Assembly: GCA_018896025.1 (NCBI GenBank) | Contig: JAHIND010000005.1 | Span: forward strand, 124,001-188,000 | DNA length: 64,000 nt | Direction of reading: 5' to 3' | From: Pseudomonadota bacterium | Lineage (GTDB): Bacteria > Desulfobacterota > Desulfarculia > Desulfarculales > Desulfarculaceae | Shown: one piece after another, positions 9,117 to 16,806 of the stretch | How positions within the stretch are numbered: the stretch's first letter is position 1 | Layout of the letters: the number at the start of each line of letters is the position of its first letter | Notes under the pieces: model-generated | Databases searched by the model: none | What the model was told of the DNA's origin: nothing | What the model saw: only the letters and a program-made list of their open reading frames with translations | Program-made: the position numbers and the translations under genes

Positions 9117-9659
9117 CTAGACGAAAAGAGTGATGTTGCAGCCGGTGGCGAAGTTCAAGAAAGTAGCCGCCCCGCCCAACTCGATATCGTCGATAAGCTC
9201 CTCGCGCTTGATGCCCATGACGTCCATGGTCATCTGGCAGGCGATGATCTTGACATCGCTCTCCACGCAGGTGTCCAAAAGCTCTGGAATGCCGGGCACG
9301 CCCACCTTGCCCATCCAGTTGTTCATCATTTTGGTGGCCATGGCGGTCATGCCCGGCAGCATGCCGATGATGTTGGGCACCGGCACGGGCATGGCCGGGT
9401 TGCCCACCGGGGGCACGCCCAGATGGGCGTTCTTGCCCTTGCGCAGGATTTCCAGGCCGTAGAAGGTGAAAAACACCTGGCATTCGATGTCCAGGGCCGC
9501 GCAGGTGGAGGCCAGGATCAAGGGCGGGTAGGCCATGTCCAGGGTGCCCTTGGAGGCGATGATGGCTGCCTTGGAATTTTTCTTCATCGCGGTGCTGAAC
9601 TGCTCGTTGACCGCCTTTTTCACCGCCTCATCTATATAGCTCTGAATTTCCTTTTCCAT
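9117..9659 (-). CDS. DsrE2-like peroxiredoxin-family sulfur carrier
   Basis: 180 residues starting MEKEIQSYIDEAVKKAV after AAAGGAG. The pattern KAAIIASKGTLDMAYPPLILA, the loop rich in Met/Pro (MPVPVPNIIGMLPGM) and VKIIACQMTMDVMGI with a single conserved Cys belong to the DsrE/F-like DsrE2 family. The Cys can carry persulfide sulfur between sulfurtransferases and the reductive or oxidative sulfur enzymes. The gene sits 29 nt downstream of an ArsR-type regulator on the same strand, consistent with a sulfide/persulfide-responsive operon. Confidence 0.85.
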   Translation of the reverse strand: MEKEIQSYIDEAVKKAVNEQFSTAMKKNSKAAIIASKGTLDMAYPPLILASTCAALDIECQVFFTFYGLEILRKGKNAHLGVPPVGNPAMPVPVPNIIGMLPGMTAMATKMMNNWMGKVGVPGIPELLDTCVESDVKIIACQMTMDVMGIKREELIDDIELGGAATFLNFATGCNITLFV

Positions 9660-9688
9660 GGCTGGGCTCCTTTCGACCTAGCGACCTT

Positions 9689-10003
9689 TTAGATGGCCCT
9701 GGCCCCCGCTTGAGTTCCGGCGACGCGCTCTGCGCCCTCCCGGATGCAATGAATAATCTTGTAAACCTCGGGACGGGCGATGCTGTAGTAGACGCAGGCC
9801 CCCTCGCGCCGGGCGTCCAACAGGCCCCGCACGCGCATGGCCTTGAGATGCTGGCTGGTGGCGGCCTGGGCCGCGCCGATGGCCTGGCTGATCTCGCCCA
9901 CGTTCTTGGCGCCAGGCTCCAGGCACTGAGCTATTCTTATGCGCATGGGATGCCCCATTACCTTGAGCATTTCCGCCGCGTCATCGATGAAGCATTGGTC
10001 CAT
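9689..10003 (-). CDS. ArsR-family winged-helix repressor
   Basis: 104 residues from ATG 10003 behind GGAG. The fold is clear: MGHPMRIRIAQCLEPG, recognition region AAQAATSQHLKAMRVRGLL and wing RREGACVYYSI. Four Cys are present (MDQC, AQC, GAC, IHC). In persulfide sensors of this family (BigR/SqrR) two Cys, one early and one in the last helix, form a di/tetrasulfide switch; here AQC and IHC are in roughly those places but not exactly aligned, so a sulfur or a metal signal are both possible. It heads the operon with the DsrE2-like gene. Confidence 0.88.
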   Translation of the reverse strand: MDQCFIDDAAEMLKVMGHPMRIRIAQCLEPGAKNVGEISQAIGAAQAATSQHLKAMRVRGLLDARREGACVYYSIARPEVYKIIHCIREGAERVAGTQAGARAI

Positions 10004-10362
10004 AAATTTCTCCGGGGGGCTTAATTTAATAATTTGTATATTAGTATATTCATATATGCAACTAAAAATATATATCCCCAATTGCCTAGTGATATATTCC
10101 TATTCTTAATTATTGTGGGACTAAACGGCCGCTCAGAGCAAGCGGCCCCCGCCGCGGGCGGCATCCCCCAGGTTTTTCAGCTGGGGATTAGGGTTGGCCC
10201 TCCATCCTCGTTCCCTGTCGCAATACTCTGCTCATTATTCACCTTGCAACAATCTCCGCACCCAAAGGATAATTTATACATACTGAGATTGAGTACCCTG
10301 GGAGCAGTAGAAGGCTCAAAATGAGTTGAAGCGCGGCGCCTGCCGCTAATCTAGGAGAAGAT
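10004..10362. promoter_or_regulatory. Divergent intergenic region with AT-rich operator zone
   Basis: 359 nt without a gene. 10020-10090 is strikingly AT-rich (runs such as TATATTAGTATATTC and ATATATATCC) and must hold the arsR promoter; it contains imperfect inverted repeats suitable for autorepression. Two stem-loops follow: 10127-10147 (GGCCGCT / AGCGGCC) and 10163-10188 (ATCCCC.AG / CTGGGGAT). They have no U-run and could be insulating structures. AGGAG just before 10363 serves the kinase gene. Confidence 0.45.
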
Positions 10363-12753
10363 GTGCTGGAAAAATTCCGTAAAAAACTGGCGGCAACTAA
10401 AAAATCCGCAGATGAAGTCAGTGAATTCGCTGAGAGCCTCATCAACACCATACGTGAACCATTAATCGCCCTGGATCAAGATCTAAGGGTGGTCTCAGCC
10501 AGCCGTTCCTTCTATAAATTTTTCAAGGTAAAACCTGAAGAGACCGTGGGGCAGCTAATTTATGACCTGGGAAATAAACAGTGGAATATCCCCAAGCTGC
10601 GGGAACTGCTGGAAACCATACTTCCCCAGAAGACCGCCTTTGACAGCTATGAGGTTGAACACGATTTTGACACCATCGGCAGGCGCACTATGCTTTTGAA
10701 TGCCCGGCAGATAGAACGAGTGTTGGGCAAGGAGCGTATTATCCTTCTGGCTATCGAGGACATCACCGAGCGTAAGGAGATAGAAGCCGGCCTGGAAAAG
10801 ACCCGAAAAGAACTGGAGGTTATAAAAAAATTAGCGGATGAAGCCCATGAATTCGCGGATAGCGTCATCAATACCGTGCGCGAACCTCTGATTTCTTTGG
10901 ATCAAGATCTAAGGGTGGTCACCGTCAGCCGTTCCTTCTATGAATTCTTCAAGGTAAAACCTGAAGAGACCGTGGGGCAGCTTATTTATGACCTGGGCAA
11001 TAAACAGTGGGATATCCCCGAGCTGCGGGAACTGCTGGAAACCATCCTTCCCCAGAAGACCGCCTTTGACAGCTATAAAGTTGAACATGATTTTGACACC
11101 ATCGGCAGGCGCACTATGCTTTTGAATGCCCGGCAGATAGAGCGAGTGTTGGGCAAGGAGCGTATCATCCTTCTGGCTATCGAGGACATCACCGAACGCG
11201 TGCAAGCGGAAACCGTATTGAAGAATTCCGAAGAGCAATACAGGCGCCTTTTTGAGACCGCGGACGACGGGATATTGTTTCTTGAAAAAAGCAAACTGAA
11301 AATTCGCCATGCCAATCCGGCCATCACGGCGATGTTGGGTTATTCCAACGAGGAGTTGATCGGTAACGATATGAAGGGGATCGGTTTCCCGGATAAAATC
11401 GGCACCTTTCAAGAAATATTACAGACATTGAACAAAGTTGGCATTGCTCATCACGAAGATGTTGCGGTGCAAAACAAGGCTGGGCAAACTATCTATACCG
11501 ATATTTATATGGCCGACAGGGAAATTTTAGTTCAATGTAATATCCGCGACATCACCGAGCGCAAGCAGGCCGCGCAGGAAAAGGAGAAGCTGCAGAAGCA
11601 GTTGATACAGGCCCAGAAAATGGAAGCCATCGGCACACTGGCCGGCGGCATTGCCCATGACTTCAACAACATCCTTTCCGCTGTCATCGGCTACACGGAA
11701 TTGGCGCAAATGAAGCTTGAGGCCGATTCTGAAATTAATGACGATCTTCAGGAAGTGCTCACTGCAGGCGTCCGCGCCAAAGACCTGGTTAAACAGATTC
11801 TGGCGTTCAGCCGCCAAGCACAGCGAGAGCAAGTGCCTACTCAACTGGGTTTAATCGCACAAGAAGCCTTAAAACTGATAAGATCCTCCCTGCCCACTAC
11901 CATTGACGTCCGTCAAAACATCCAGAGCCAATCTGTAATCCTGAGCGATCCGATCCAGCTTCACCAGATAGTTATGAATCTTTGCACCAATGCCGCTTAT
12001 GCCATGCGAGGAAAAGACGGTATTTTAGAGATCGCCCTGACCGATGTCGAGCTTGATTCCGACTTTTGTTTATCTCATCCGGAGATTCAGCCGGGCGCTT
12101 ACCAGAAGCTGATGGTCTGCGATACCGGCCAAGGCATGACTGCTGATGTCATGAACCGAATCTTTGATCCGTTTTTCACCACCAAGCCTAAAGACGAAGG
12201 CACCGGCCTGGGCTTGTCGGTCGTCCACGGTATTGTAAAGGATTTAGGGGGTACGATCACGGTCTACAGCGAGCCTGACAAAGGAACCACTTTTAATATT
12301 TATTTTCCGATCATTAAAGGCAGGGCTGAGAAAAAACCCGAAAAACATACAATCATCCCTACCGGAACCGAACGGATTCTGGTGGTGGACGATGAAAAGG
12401 CCATTATTGACATAATTCAAAAAATCCTTACATACTTAGGGTATGCGGTTGAAGCCAGAACCAGCAGCCTCGCGGCTTTGGAGCTTTTCACGGCGACGCC
12501 TGACAAATTTGATCTAGTCATTACCGATATGACCATGCCGCAGATGACCGGCGATATGCTGGCCCGGGAGTTGATGAAGCTCCGGCCGGACTTGCCGGTG
12601 ATCCTTTGCACCGGTTTCAGCGAGAATATCACCAAGGAACAGGCTGAGACAATTGGGATTAAGGCCTTTCTGCTGAAGCCGCTGCTTAAAGAAGAAATGG
12701 CCCATACGATCCGAAAGGTGCTGGATGAGGCCAAAGGCACAACTCAAGAATAA
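10363..12753 (+). CDS. Hybrid sensor histidine kinase with duplicated PAS module
   Basis: 796 residues from GTG 10363, well placed behind AGGAG; an ATG two bases earlier is out of frame. Residues ~13-140 and ~153-280 are a tandem duplication (420-nt period, nearly identical DNA), each a PAS ending in EDITER. A third PAS (~290-400) precedes the HisKA H-box GTLAGGIAHDFNNIL, an HATPase_c domain (NLCTNAAYAM, DTGQGM, FDPFFTT, GTGLGLSVV) and a C-terminal receiver (VVDDEKA, phospho-acceptor in ITDMTMPQ, LLKPL). Codon use and base composition are clearly AT-richer than in the flanking genes, suggesting transfer. No membrane segment is visible. Confidence 0.92.
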   Translation: MLEKFRKKLAATKKSADEVSEFAESLINTIREPLIALDQDLRVVSASRSFYKFFKVKPEETVGQLIYDLGNKQWNIPKLRELLETILPQKTAFDSYEVEHDFDTIGRRTMLLNARQIERVLGKERIILLAIEDITERKEIEAGLEKTRKELEVIKKLADEAHEFADSVINTVREPLISLDQDLRVVTVSRSFYEFFKVKPEETVGQLIYDLGNKQWDIPELRELLETILPQKTAFDSYKVEHDFDTIGRRTMLLNARQIERVLGKERIILLAIEDITERVQAETVLKNSEEQYRRLFETADDGILFLEKSKLKIRHANPAITAMLGYSNEELIGNDMKGIGFPDKIGTFQEILQTLNKVGIAHHEDVAVQNKAGQTIYTDIYMADREILVQCNIRDITERKQAAQEKEKLQKQLIQAQKMEAIGTLAGGIAHDFNNILSAVIGYTELAQMKLEADSEINDDLQEVLTAGVRAKDLVKQILAFSRQAQREQVPTQLGLIAQEALKLIRSSLPTTIDVRQNIQSQSVILSDPIQLHQIVMNLCTNAAYAMRGKDGILEIALTDVELDSDFCLSHPEIQPGAYQKLMVCDTGQGMTADVMNRIFDPFFTTKPKDEGTGLGLSVVHGIVKDLGGTITVYSEPDKGTTFNIYFPIIKGRAEKKPEKHTIIPTGTERILVVDDEKAIIDIIQKILTYLGYAVEARTSSLAALELFTATPDKFDLVITDMTMPQMTGDMLARELMKLRPDLPVILCTGFSENITKEQAETIGIKAFLLKPLLKEEMAHTIRKVLDEAKGTTQE

Positions 12754-12812
12754 TTATCCTATCCTTGACTTCGGTCTATGATTAACATTTTATTCCGGCA
12801 GAGCGGCGCGGC

Positions 12813-13439
12813 TTATAGCAACTGCCCGCCCTGGCGGGCGGCTTCCACCAAAGCCTTTAGCTGGGCATAGGGCTGAGCCCCCACCAGCAGACGGCCCCCG
12901 GCCAGGAAAGAAGGCACCGCGCTGATGCCCACCTGGCGGCTGTAGGCCCAGTCGGCATCCACCGCCGGGGCGTAGCGCCCCGACTCCACCGCCTCCAGGG
13001 CCTCGTCCGGCTCCAGGCCCACCTTGGCGGCCTCCCGGGCCAGCACCGCCAGATCGTAGATGTTCTGGCCCTCGGCGAAATAGGCCTTGAACATGGCCGT
13101 GTGGAAGGCCTCGCCCTTGCCCTGCTCCTCGGCCCACTTGCCAAGTTCCTGGGCCCGGCGGCTGTTGAAGGTCATGGTGCGCATGCCCCAGGCCAGGCCC
13201 TCGTCCCTAGCCACGCCCGCCAGGCGGGCCAGCATGGCCGGGATGTCCATGCCCCGGCCCTCGAAGAGCTTCTCCAGGGTGTTGCCCTGGGGCGGGGTTT
13301 CCGGGTGCAGGGGAAAGGCGATCCACTTGATGGCGACGTTCTCTTCGGCGACCAGTTTTTCTATACGCCCGGTACAGAAGTAGCACCAGGGTCAGATGTA
13401 GTCGCTGAACACCTCGAGGGTCAGGGGGGCGTCGGGCAT
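12813..13439 (-). CDS. Selenocysteine FrnE/DsbA-like oxidoreductase (in-frame UGA at 13392-13394)
   Basis: Read through one in-frame TGA, this is a 208-residue DsbA-family (FrnE-like) protein: ATG 13439 behind AGGGAG, FSDYI-U16-PWCYFC, then KWIAFPLHPETPPQG and the cis-Pro loop GISAVPSFLAGG. The UGA replaces the first Cys of the CPWC active site, leaving UPWC. A hairpin at 13359-13379 has the position and shape of a bacterial SECIS. Sequence on both sides of the UGA is normal for the family (FSDY.CPWCY), so a pseudogene or sequencing error is unlikely. No signal peptide is seen, so it should be a cytoplasmic thiol/selenol redox enzyme. Without recoding, automatic callers would start at MDIPAMLARL and lose the active site. 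Confidence 0.9.
13359..13379 (-). promoter_or_regulatory. Candidate SECIS hairpin of the FrnE-like gene
   Basis: On the mRNA strand UUCUGUAC-CGGGC-GUAUAGAA forms an 8-bp uninterrupted stem (one G-U pair) with a 5-nt loop. The loop starts 21 nt after the UGA and has G as its second base, which agrees with the bacterial SECIS consensus (apical loop about 16-37 nt downstream, G in the first two loop positions). Confidence 0.75.
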
Positions 13440-13545
13440 GGCTTCTCCCTATGGGCAAAAGGCTTACTAATAGGTTATCGCAACAACCGGGGTTGGGCAA
13501 AAGGGGATGGCCAATAAAACGCCGGGCAGGGATCTTTCCACTTGC

Positions 13546-13568
13546 TATATTCTAGATTCTAGAATATA
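13546..13568. promoter_or_regulatory. Perfect palindrome upstream of the HTH/AbiEii-like pair
   Basis: TATATTCTAGA-T-TCTAGAATATA is an 11-bp perfect inverted repeat around one base, ending 9 nt before the ATG at 13578. It overlaps the likely -10 region (TAGAATA, AATAAT). Probably the autoregulatory operator of the HTH protein. No Shine-Dalgarno sequence lies between it and the ATG, so the transcript may be leaderless. Confidence 0.7.
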
Positions 13569-13577
13569 GAATAATAC

Positions 13578-14105
13578 ATGCTATTACCTCAGGACATAAT
13601 GGTGCTGCTCAAGCTGGCAATACATCCCGGCCGCAAATGGACCTATGCGGGGCTGGCCCATGACCTGGGCCTGAGCCCCTCGCAGGCGTACAGCGCATTA
13701 GGCCGGGCGGAGCGATCCAGTCTGTTCTCGGGGGAATTGCGCCGCCCCTTGCTGGCTAACCTGGAGGAGTTCCTGGTCCACGGGGTGCGGTACGCCTTCC
13801 CGCCGGAGATCGGCGGCATTACCCGAGGGGTGCCCACCGCCGGTAGCCACCCGGTATTCTTGGAAGAGTTGCCATCCAGCCCGGAGGAAAACTACGTTTG
13901 GCCCTATGCTGAAGGCCTGCAAAGGGGCATGAGCCTTTCACCCCTTTACAAATCCGCTCCCCAGGCTACTAACAACGACCCCCTGCTTTACACCGCCCTG
14001 GCCCTGGTGGACGCCCTGCGCCTGGGCCGCAAGCGGGAGATGGATTTCGCCAGACGCAAGCTCAAAGAGTTGGTGCAAGGAAAAGGGGACTGGCATGACT
14101 GGTAA
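13578..14105 (+). CDS. HTH DNA-binding protein, putative antitoxin partner
   Basis: 175 residues. An N-terminal winged-helix segment is readable: LAIHPGRKWTYAGLAHDLGLS, then SQAYSALGRAERSSLF as recognition helix and wing. The C-terminal part (HGVRYAFPPEIGGITRGVPT and a charged helical tail) is not one I can name, but the pairing with a downstream AbiEii-like nucleotidyltransferase is typical of type IV toxin-antitoxin-like modules, where the HTH protein binds the promoter. The stop overlaps the next gene by 11 nt, so the pair is co-translated. The perfect palindrome at 13546-13568 is the obvious binding site. Confidence 0.75.
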   Translation: MLLPQDIMVLLKLAIHPGRKWTYAGLAHDLGLSPSQAYSALGRAERSSLFSGELRRPLLANLEEFLVHGVRYAFPPEIGGITRGVPTAGSHPVFLEELPSSPEENYVWPYAEGLQRGMSLSPLYKSAPQATNNDPLLYTALALVDALRLGRKREMDFARRKLKELVQGKGDWHDW

Positions 14106-14781
14106 CCTGGAGAGCCTGCTCTTGGTGGCTCGGTGCTTAGCTGATTTACGCGAGCAATTGGTCTTCGTGGGCGGGTCGGTGCTGGAACTGCTCATCAGCG
14201 ATCCGGCTCAGCCGCCGGTGCGCCCCACCTTGGATGTGGATTTGGTGGTGGGGGCGCATAGCTGGATTGAATTCACCCGGCAACAGGAAAAGCTGCGTGA
14301 ATTGGGGTTTCGCGAAGACCCCAACGGCCCCATATGCCGCTGGAACATTGAGGGGGTGGCCGTGGATCTGATGCCCGCCGAAGAGGAAGTCCAGGGTTAC
14401 ATCACCAACCGCTGGTACGCCGCCGCCTTGCGCACCGCTGAGATCATGGTCTTGGAGGGCTTGGAAATAAAAGTAATCTCCGCCCCCTGCTTCCTGGCCA
14501 CCAAGCTGGAGGCCTTTGACGGCCGGGGGGAGCGGGATTTCATGGCCAGCCACGATCTGGAAGACCTGGTGGCGGTGGTTGACGGCCGGGAGGAACTGGC
14601 GGAGGAGGTGGCCCGTAGCGAGCCGGAGTTGCGGGAGTATCTGGCCTCGCGCTTGCGGTGCTTGCTGGACGAGCGGGACTTCATCGATGCTCTGCCCGGC
14701 CACCTTTTTCACGACCAGGCCGGCCAGGCCCGCTTGCCCTTGGTCTTGGAGCGGCTGGGGCGGATGGCCGCCCCAGCCTAA
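14095..14781 (+). CDS. AbiEii/AbiGii-like nucleotidyltransferase, putative toxin
   Basis: 228 residues. The polymerase-beta nucleotidyltransferase signature is present: LVFVGGSVLELL (GGS), then RPTLDVDLVV (D-x-D) and the third carboxylate in EGVAVDLMP. LATKLEAFDGRG...SHDLEDLVAVVDGR matches the conserved Lys and Asp of the AbiEii family, whose toxins add nucleotides to tRNA 3' ends or otherwise block growth. Role as toxin is inferred from the family and from the overlapping HTH gene upstream. An alternative is a chromosomal, non-toxic nucleotidyltransferase. It converges on the LUD-domain gene with only 6 nt between them. Confidence 0.78.
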   Translation: MTGNLESLLLVARCLADLREQLVFVGGSVLELLISDPAQPPVRPTLDVDLVVGAHSWIEFTRQQEKLRELGFREDPNGPICRWNIEGVAVDLMPAEEEVQGYITNRWYAAALRTAEIMVLEGLEIKVISAPCFLATKLEAFDGRGERDFMASHDLEDLVAVVDGREELAEEVARSEPELREYLASRLRCLLDERDFIDALPGHLFHDQAGQARLPLVLERLGRMAAPA

Positions 14782-14787
14782 GACGGT

Positions 14788-15432
14788 CTAATATCCCAGG
14801 TTTTCGCCCACCAGGATCACGTGCATGCGGTTGGGCACCATGGAGCCCTCGATGATGCTCCAGAAGTTGCAGATGCGCTTGGGCGCGCGGCAGTCGGCGC
14901 ACAGGCCGTTTTTGTTACAGGGGGTGTCCAAGTTGAGGCGCATGGCGTTCACCGGCGCGGCGTAGTTTTTGACCCTGGCCTTGGCGCTCTCCAGGTCCGG
15001 GGCCACCTTGTTCATGCCCACCACCAGGATCACCTTCTTCGGGCCAAAGGCCATGGCCGCCACCCGGTTGCCCATGCCGTCCAGGTTCACCAAACGGCCG
15101 TCCAGGGTGATGGCGTTGCTGGAGGCGACCATCACGTCGGCGGTTAGGCCCTGGCGGCGGATGGCGATGCTTTCTTCCGGGGCCAGGCCAGGTTTGTAGG
15201 GGTTGAAGACCTGGACCCCTTCCATGGCCTCGATCTTCTCCCAAAGGCCCATCTCCACGGTGCTGCAAGAGCCGCCCCGTAAAACGCTGCCCCCTGTGGG
15301 TATCATGTCCAGAATCTGCTGCCTGGCCTGGGCCGCGTCGGCTGCGTAGGAGCCGGCCATGCGCCTTTTCTCCAGCCAGGCGATGATGCCCTGGGCCACG
15401 GTCTCATTCCACTTTTGCTGATGGGCGTCCAC
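14788..15432 (-). CDS. LUD-domain protein (lactate-utilisation LutC/YkgG-like)
   Basis: 214 residues from GTG 15432 behind GGAGGAAGAAC. The LUD (DUF162) fold is recognisable from IPTGGSVLRGGSCSTVEMGL, VMVASSNAITLDGRLVNLDG and KKVILVVGMNKVAPDLESA. The C-terminus carries CNKNGLCADCRAPKRIC, a Cys cluster that could bind a metal or Fe-S centre. LUD proteins accompany Fe-S lactate dehydrogenases, but the isolated form is widespread in anaerobes and has no assigned reaction. It follows the small DsrE-family gene by 46 nt on the same strand. Confidence 0.85.
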   Translation of the reverse strand: MDAHQQKWNETVAQGIIAWLEKRRMAGSYAADAAQARQQILDMIPTGGSVLRGGSCSTVEMGLWEKIEAMEGVQVFNPYKPGLAPEESIAIRRQGLTADVMVASSNAITLDGRLVNLDGMGNRVAAMAFGPKKVILVVGMNKVAPDLESAKARVKNYAAPVNAMRLNLDTPCNKNGLCADCRAPKRICNFWSIIEGSMVPNRMHVILVGENLGY

Positions 15433-15478
15433 GTTCTTCCTCCATATGCTTGGATCAAATTATGACGAAGCCGAGTTT

Positions 15479-15826
15479 CTAAAAGGTTAGTACTTTTAAC
15501 CCAGCCTGCAAATACTCGGTCAGCGGCTTGCCCATGTAGATCACCTTGATGCCCAACTCCTCCAGGCGAGGGGCCACACCGTATTGGTCGGCGCAGGCCC
15601 GGCAGGCCAGAAGCTCCACCCCGGCCTGCTTCATCTCCTCCAACTCGGCCTGCAACTCGGCGTCCTCGGCGATGAGCGAGGCCGAAGGCCCCCACACCAC
15701 TAGGCGCACCGCGGGCCACCATCCCTGGAGGCGCGAGTTCTTGGCGTACATGAAGACCATGTTTTTGGCCACCTCGCGGTCGCGGGAGGTCCAAATGATC
15801 ACCAGGGTGTCGGCTGCCTTGTCCAT
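15479..15826 (-). CDS. DsrE-family small protein
   Basis: 115 residues behind AGGAG. DTLVIIWTSRDREVAKNMVFMYAKNS and VRLVVWGPSASLIAEDAELQ give the DsrE/F fold; VELLACRACADQYG contains the Cys pair typical of these proteins, and the end GIKVIYMGKPLTEYLQ is typical for the family. It probably carries or senses reactive sulfur. It is the first gene of an operon with the LUD-domain protein. Confidence 0.85.
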   Translation of the reverse strand: MDKAADTLVIIWTSRDREVAKNMVFMYAKNSRLQGWWPAVRLVVWGPSASLIAEDAELQAELEEMKQAGVELLACRACADQYGVAPRLEELGIKVIYMGKPLTEYLQAGLKVLTF

Positions 15827-15979
15827 GTCTTGCTCTCCTTATGGGCGCTTGGTTGGAGCTCATGGCCGGTTTGGTTATTTTTATTATGCCCCATAACCCG
15901 GCCCCGGGAAAAATCTCCGCGCTCTCGGCCCTGCATGCGAAAAAATTACCCGGTCAATCCAGATACTCGGCAACTGGAG

Positions 15980-16008
15980 TTGCACACCGGCATTTTATAA
16001 CCTACTAT
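15980..16008 (+). promoter_or_regulatory. Probable sigma-70-type promoter
   Basis: TTGCAC, 17 nt, TACTAT, in an AT-rich pocket about 100 nt upstream of the Gly-rich protein gene. It would drive that gene and perhaps the YHS gene and lgt. Confidence 0.45.
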
Positions 16009-16106
16009 ATTAATAGATATTAGGGAAAAAGTTAATCTCCGGCGGATGGTTGGCACGCCTACTGCAACTTAAGCAGGGCAAATACAACCCTCAAAGGAGG
16101 AAAGAC

Positions 16107-16460
16107 ATGAGACGCGCAACTACCTTTATCCTGGCCGCAAGCTTCACCCTTCTACTGGCCGCGGGCGCCATGGCCTGGGGAGGCGGCATGGGCGGCGGTT
16201 ACGGCGGCGGCTGGGGCGGCCACATGATGGCTCCCGGCTACCATATGTATCAAGGCAACGGCTACGGCCCCGGCTACCAGGGCCAGGGCCAGGGCCAGGG
16301 CTACGGCCCGGCCAACTGCCCCGGCTGGAACTCCTACCAGAGCGGCAACCAGGGCCAGGGCAACTACGGCCCCAATCAGGGCCAAGCTCCCAACCAGGGC
16401 TACGGCCGAGGCTACCGGCAGGCTCCAGTGAACCCCCCGGCCGACAACCTGGAACGTTAG
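16107..16460 (+). CDS. Secreted Gly/Gln/Tyr-rich low-complexity protein
   Basis: 117 residues behind a strong AAAGGAGG site. A signal peptide (FILAASFTLLLAAGAMAWG) is followed by Gly-rich sequence (GGGMGGGYGGGWGG) and repeats of GQGQGQGYGPAN / NQGQGNYGPN. No domain is recognisable. Such proteins are often metal-responsive or envelope-associated; the next gene encodes a Cys-rich YHS protein, which fits a metal context, but this is only suggestive. An upstream extension of the frame lacks both ribosome site and signal peptide. Confidence 0.75.
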   Translation: MRRATTFILAASFTLLLAAGAMAWGGGMGGGYGGGWGGHMMAPGYHMYQGNGYGPGYQGQGQGQGYGPANCPGWNSYQSGNQGQGNYGPNQGQAPNQGYGRGYRQAPVNPPADNLER

Positions 16461-16521
16461 TCATATCCCCCGGGGGTCCGGGCTCTCGGGCCTGGGCCCC
16501 CACCTCCCCAGGAGGTGAAGC

Positions 16522-16770
16522 ATGTCCCAGATGATACGCCAAACCGAAACCTGCCCCATCTGCCGGATGCCGGTGAAGACCGACGGAGCCGAGTACGTGG
16601 AAAAGCGCGACGGGCGGCTCTACTTCTTCTGCGCCCCCGGCTGCCGGGAAAAGTTCCTGGCCGGGGCCTGCTGCGCCAAGCCCAAGGGCCGCTGGGGCCG
16701 CTTTTTGGACCGCCTGGCCAAGGCCAACGCCAAGGAATTCGGCACCTCGGGCCCTTCCTGCTGCGACTAA
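16522..16770 (+). CDS. YHS/TRASH-like metal-binding small protein
   Basis: 82 residues behind AGGAGGTGAAGC. The core CPICRMPVKTDGAEYVEKRD...LYFFCAPGCREKFLAG is the YHS/TRASH arrangement in which Cys residues bind a metal ion such as Cu or Zn. The tail ends in additional Cys pairs (GACCAKPK, SGPSCCD). It may be a metal chaperone or a sensor module. It sits between the Gly-rich secreted protein and lgt, all on the plus strand with short gaps. Confidence 0.8.
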   Translation: MSQMIRQTETCPICRMPVKTDGAEYVEKRDGRLYFFCAPGCREKFLAGACCAKPKGRWGRFLDRLAKANAKEFGTSGPSCCD

Positions 16771-16806
16771 CCCAGGGCTCCAGCCCCGCTTAGGAGGCCC
16801 CACGCC

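Noticed and set aside
12813..13250. Stand-alone 145-residue gene starting MDIPAML
   Set aside because: This is the part of the FrnE-like gene downstream of the UGA; the real start is 13439, with SECIS and active site upstream.
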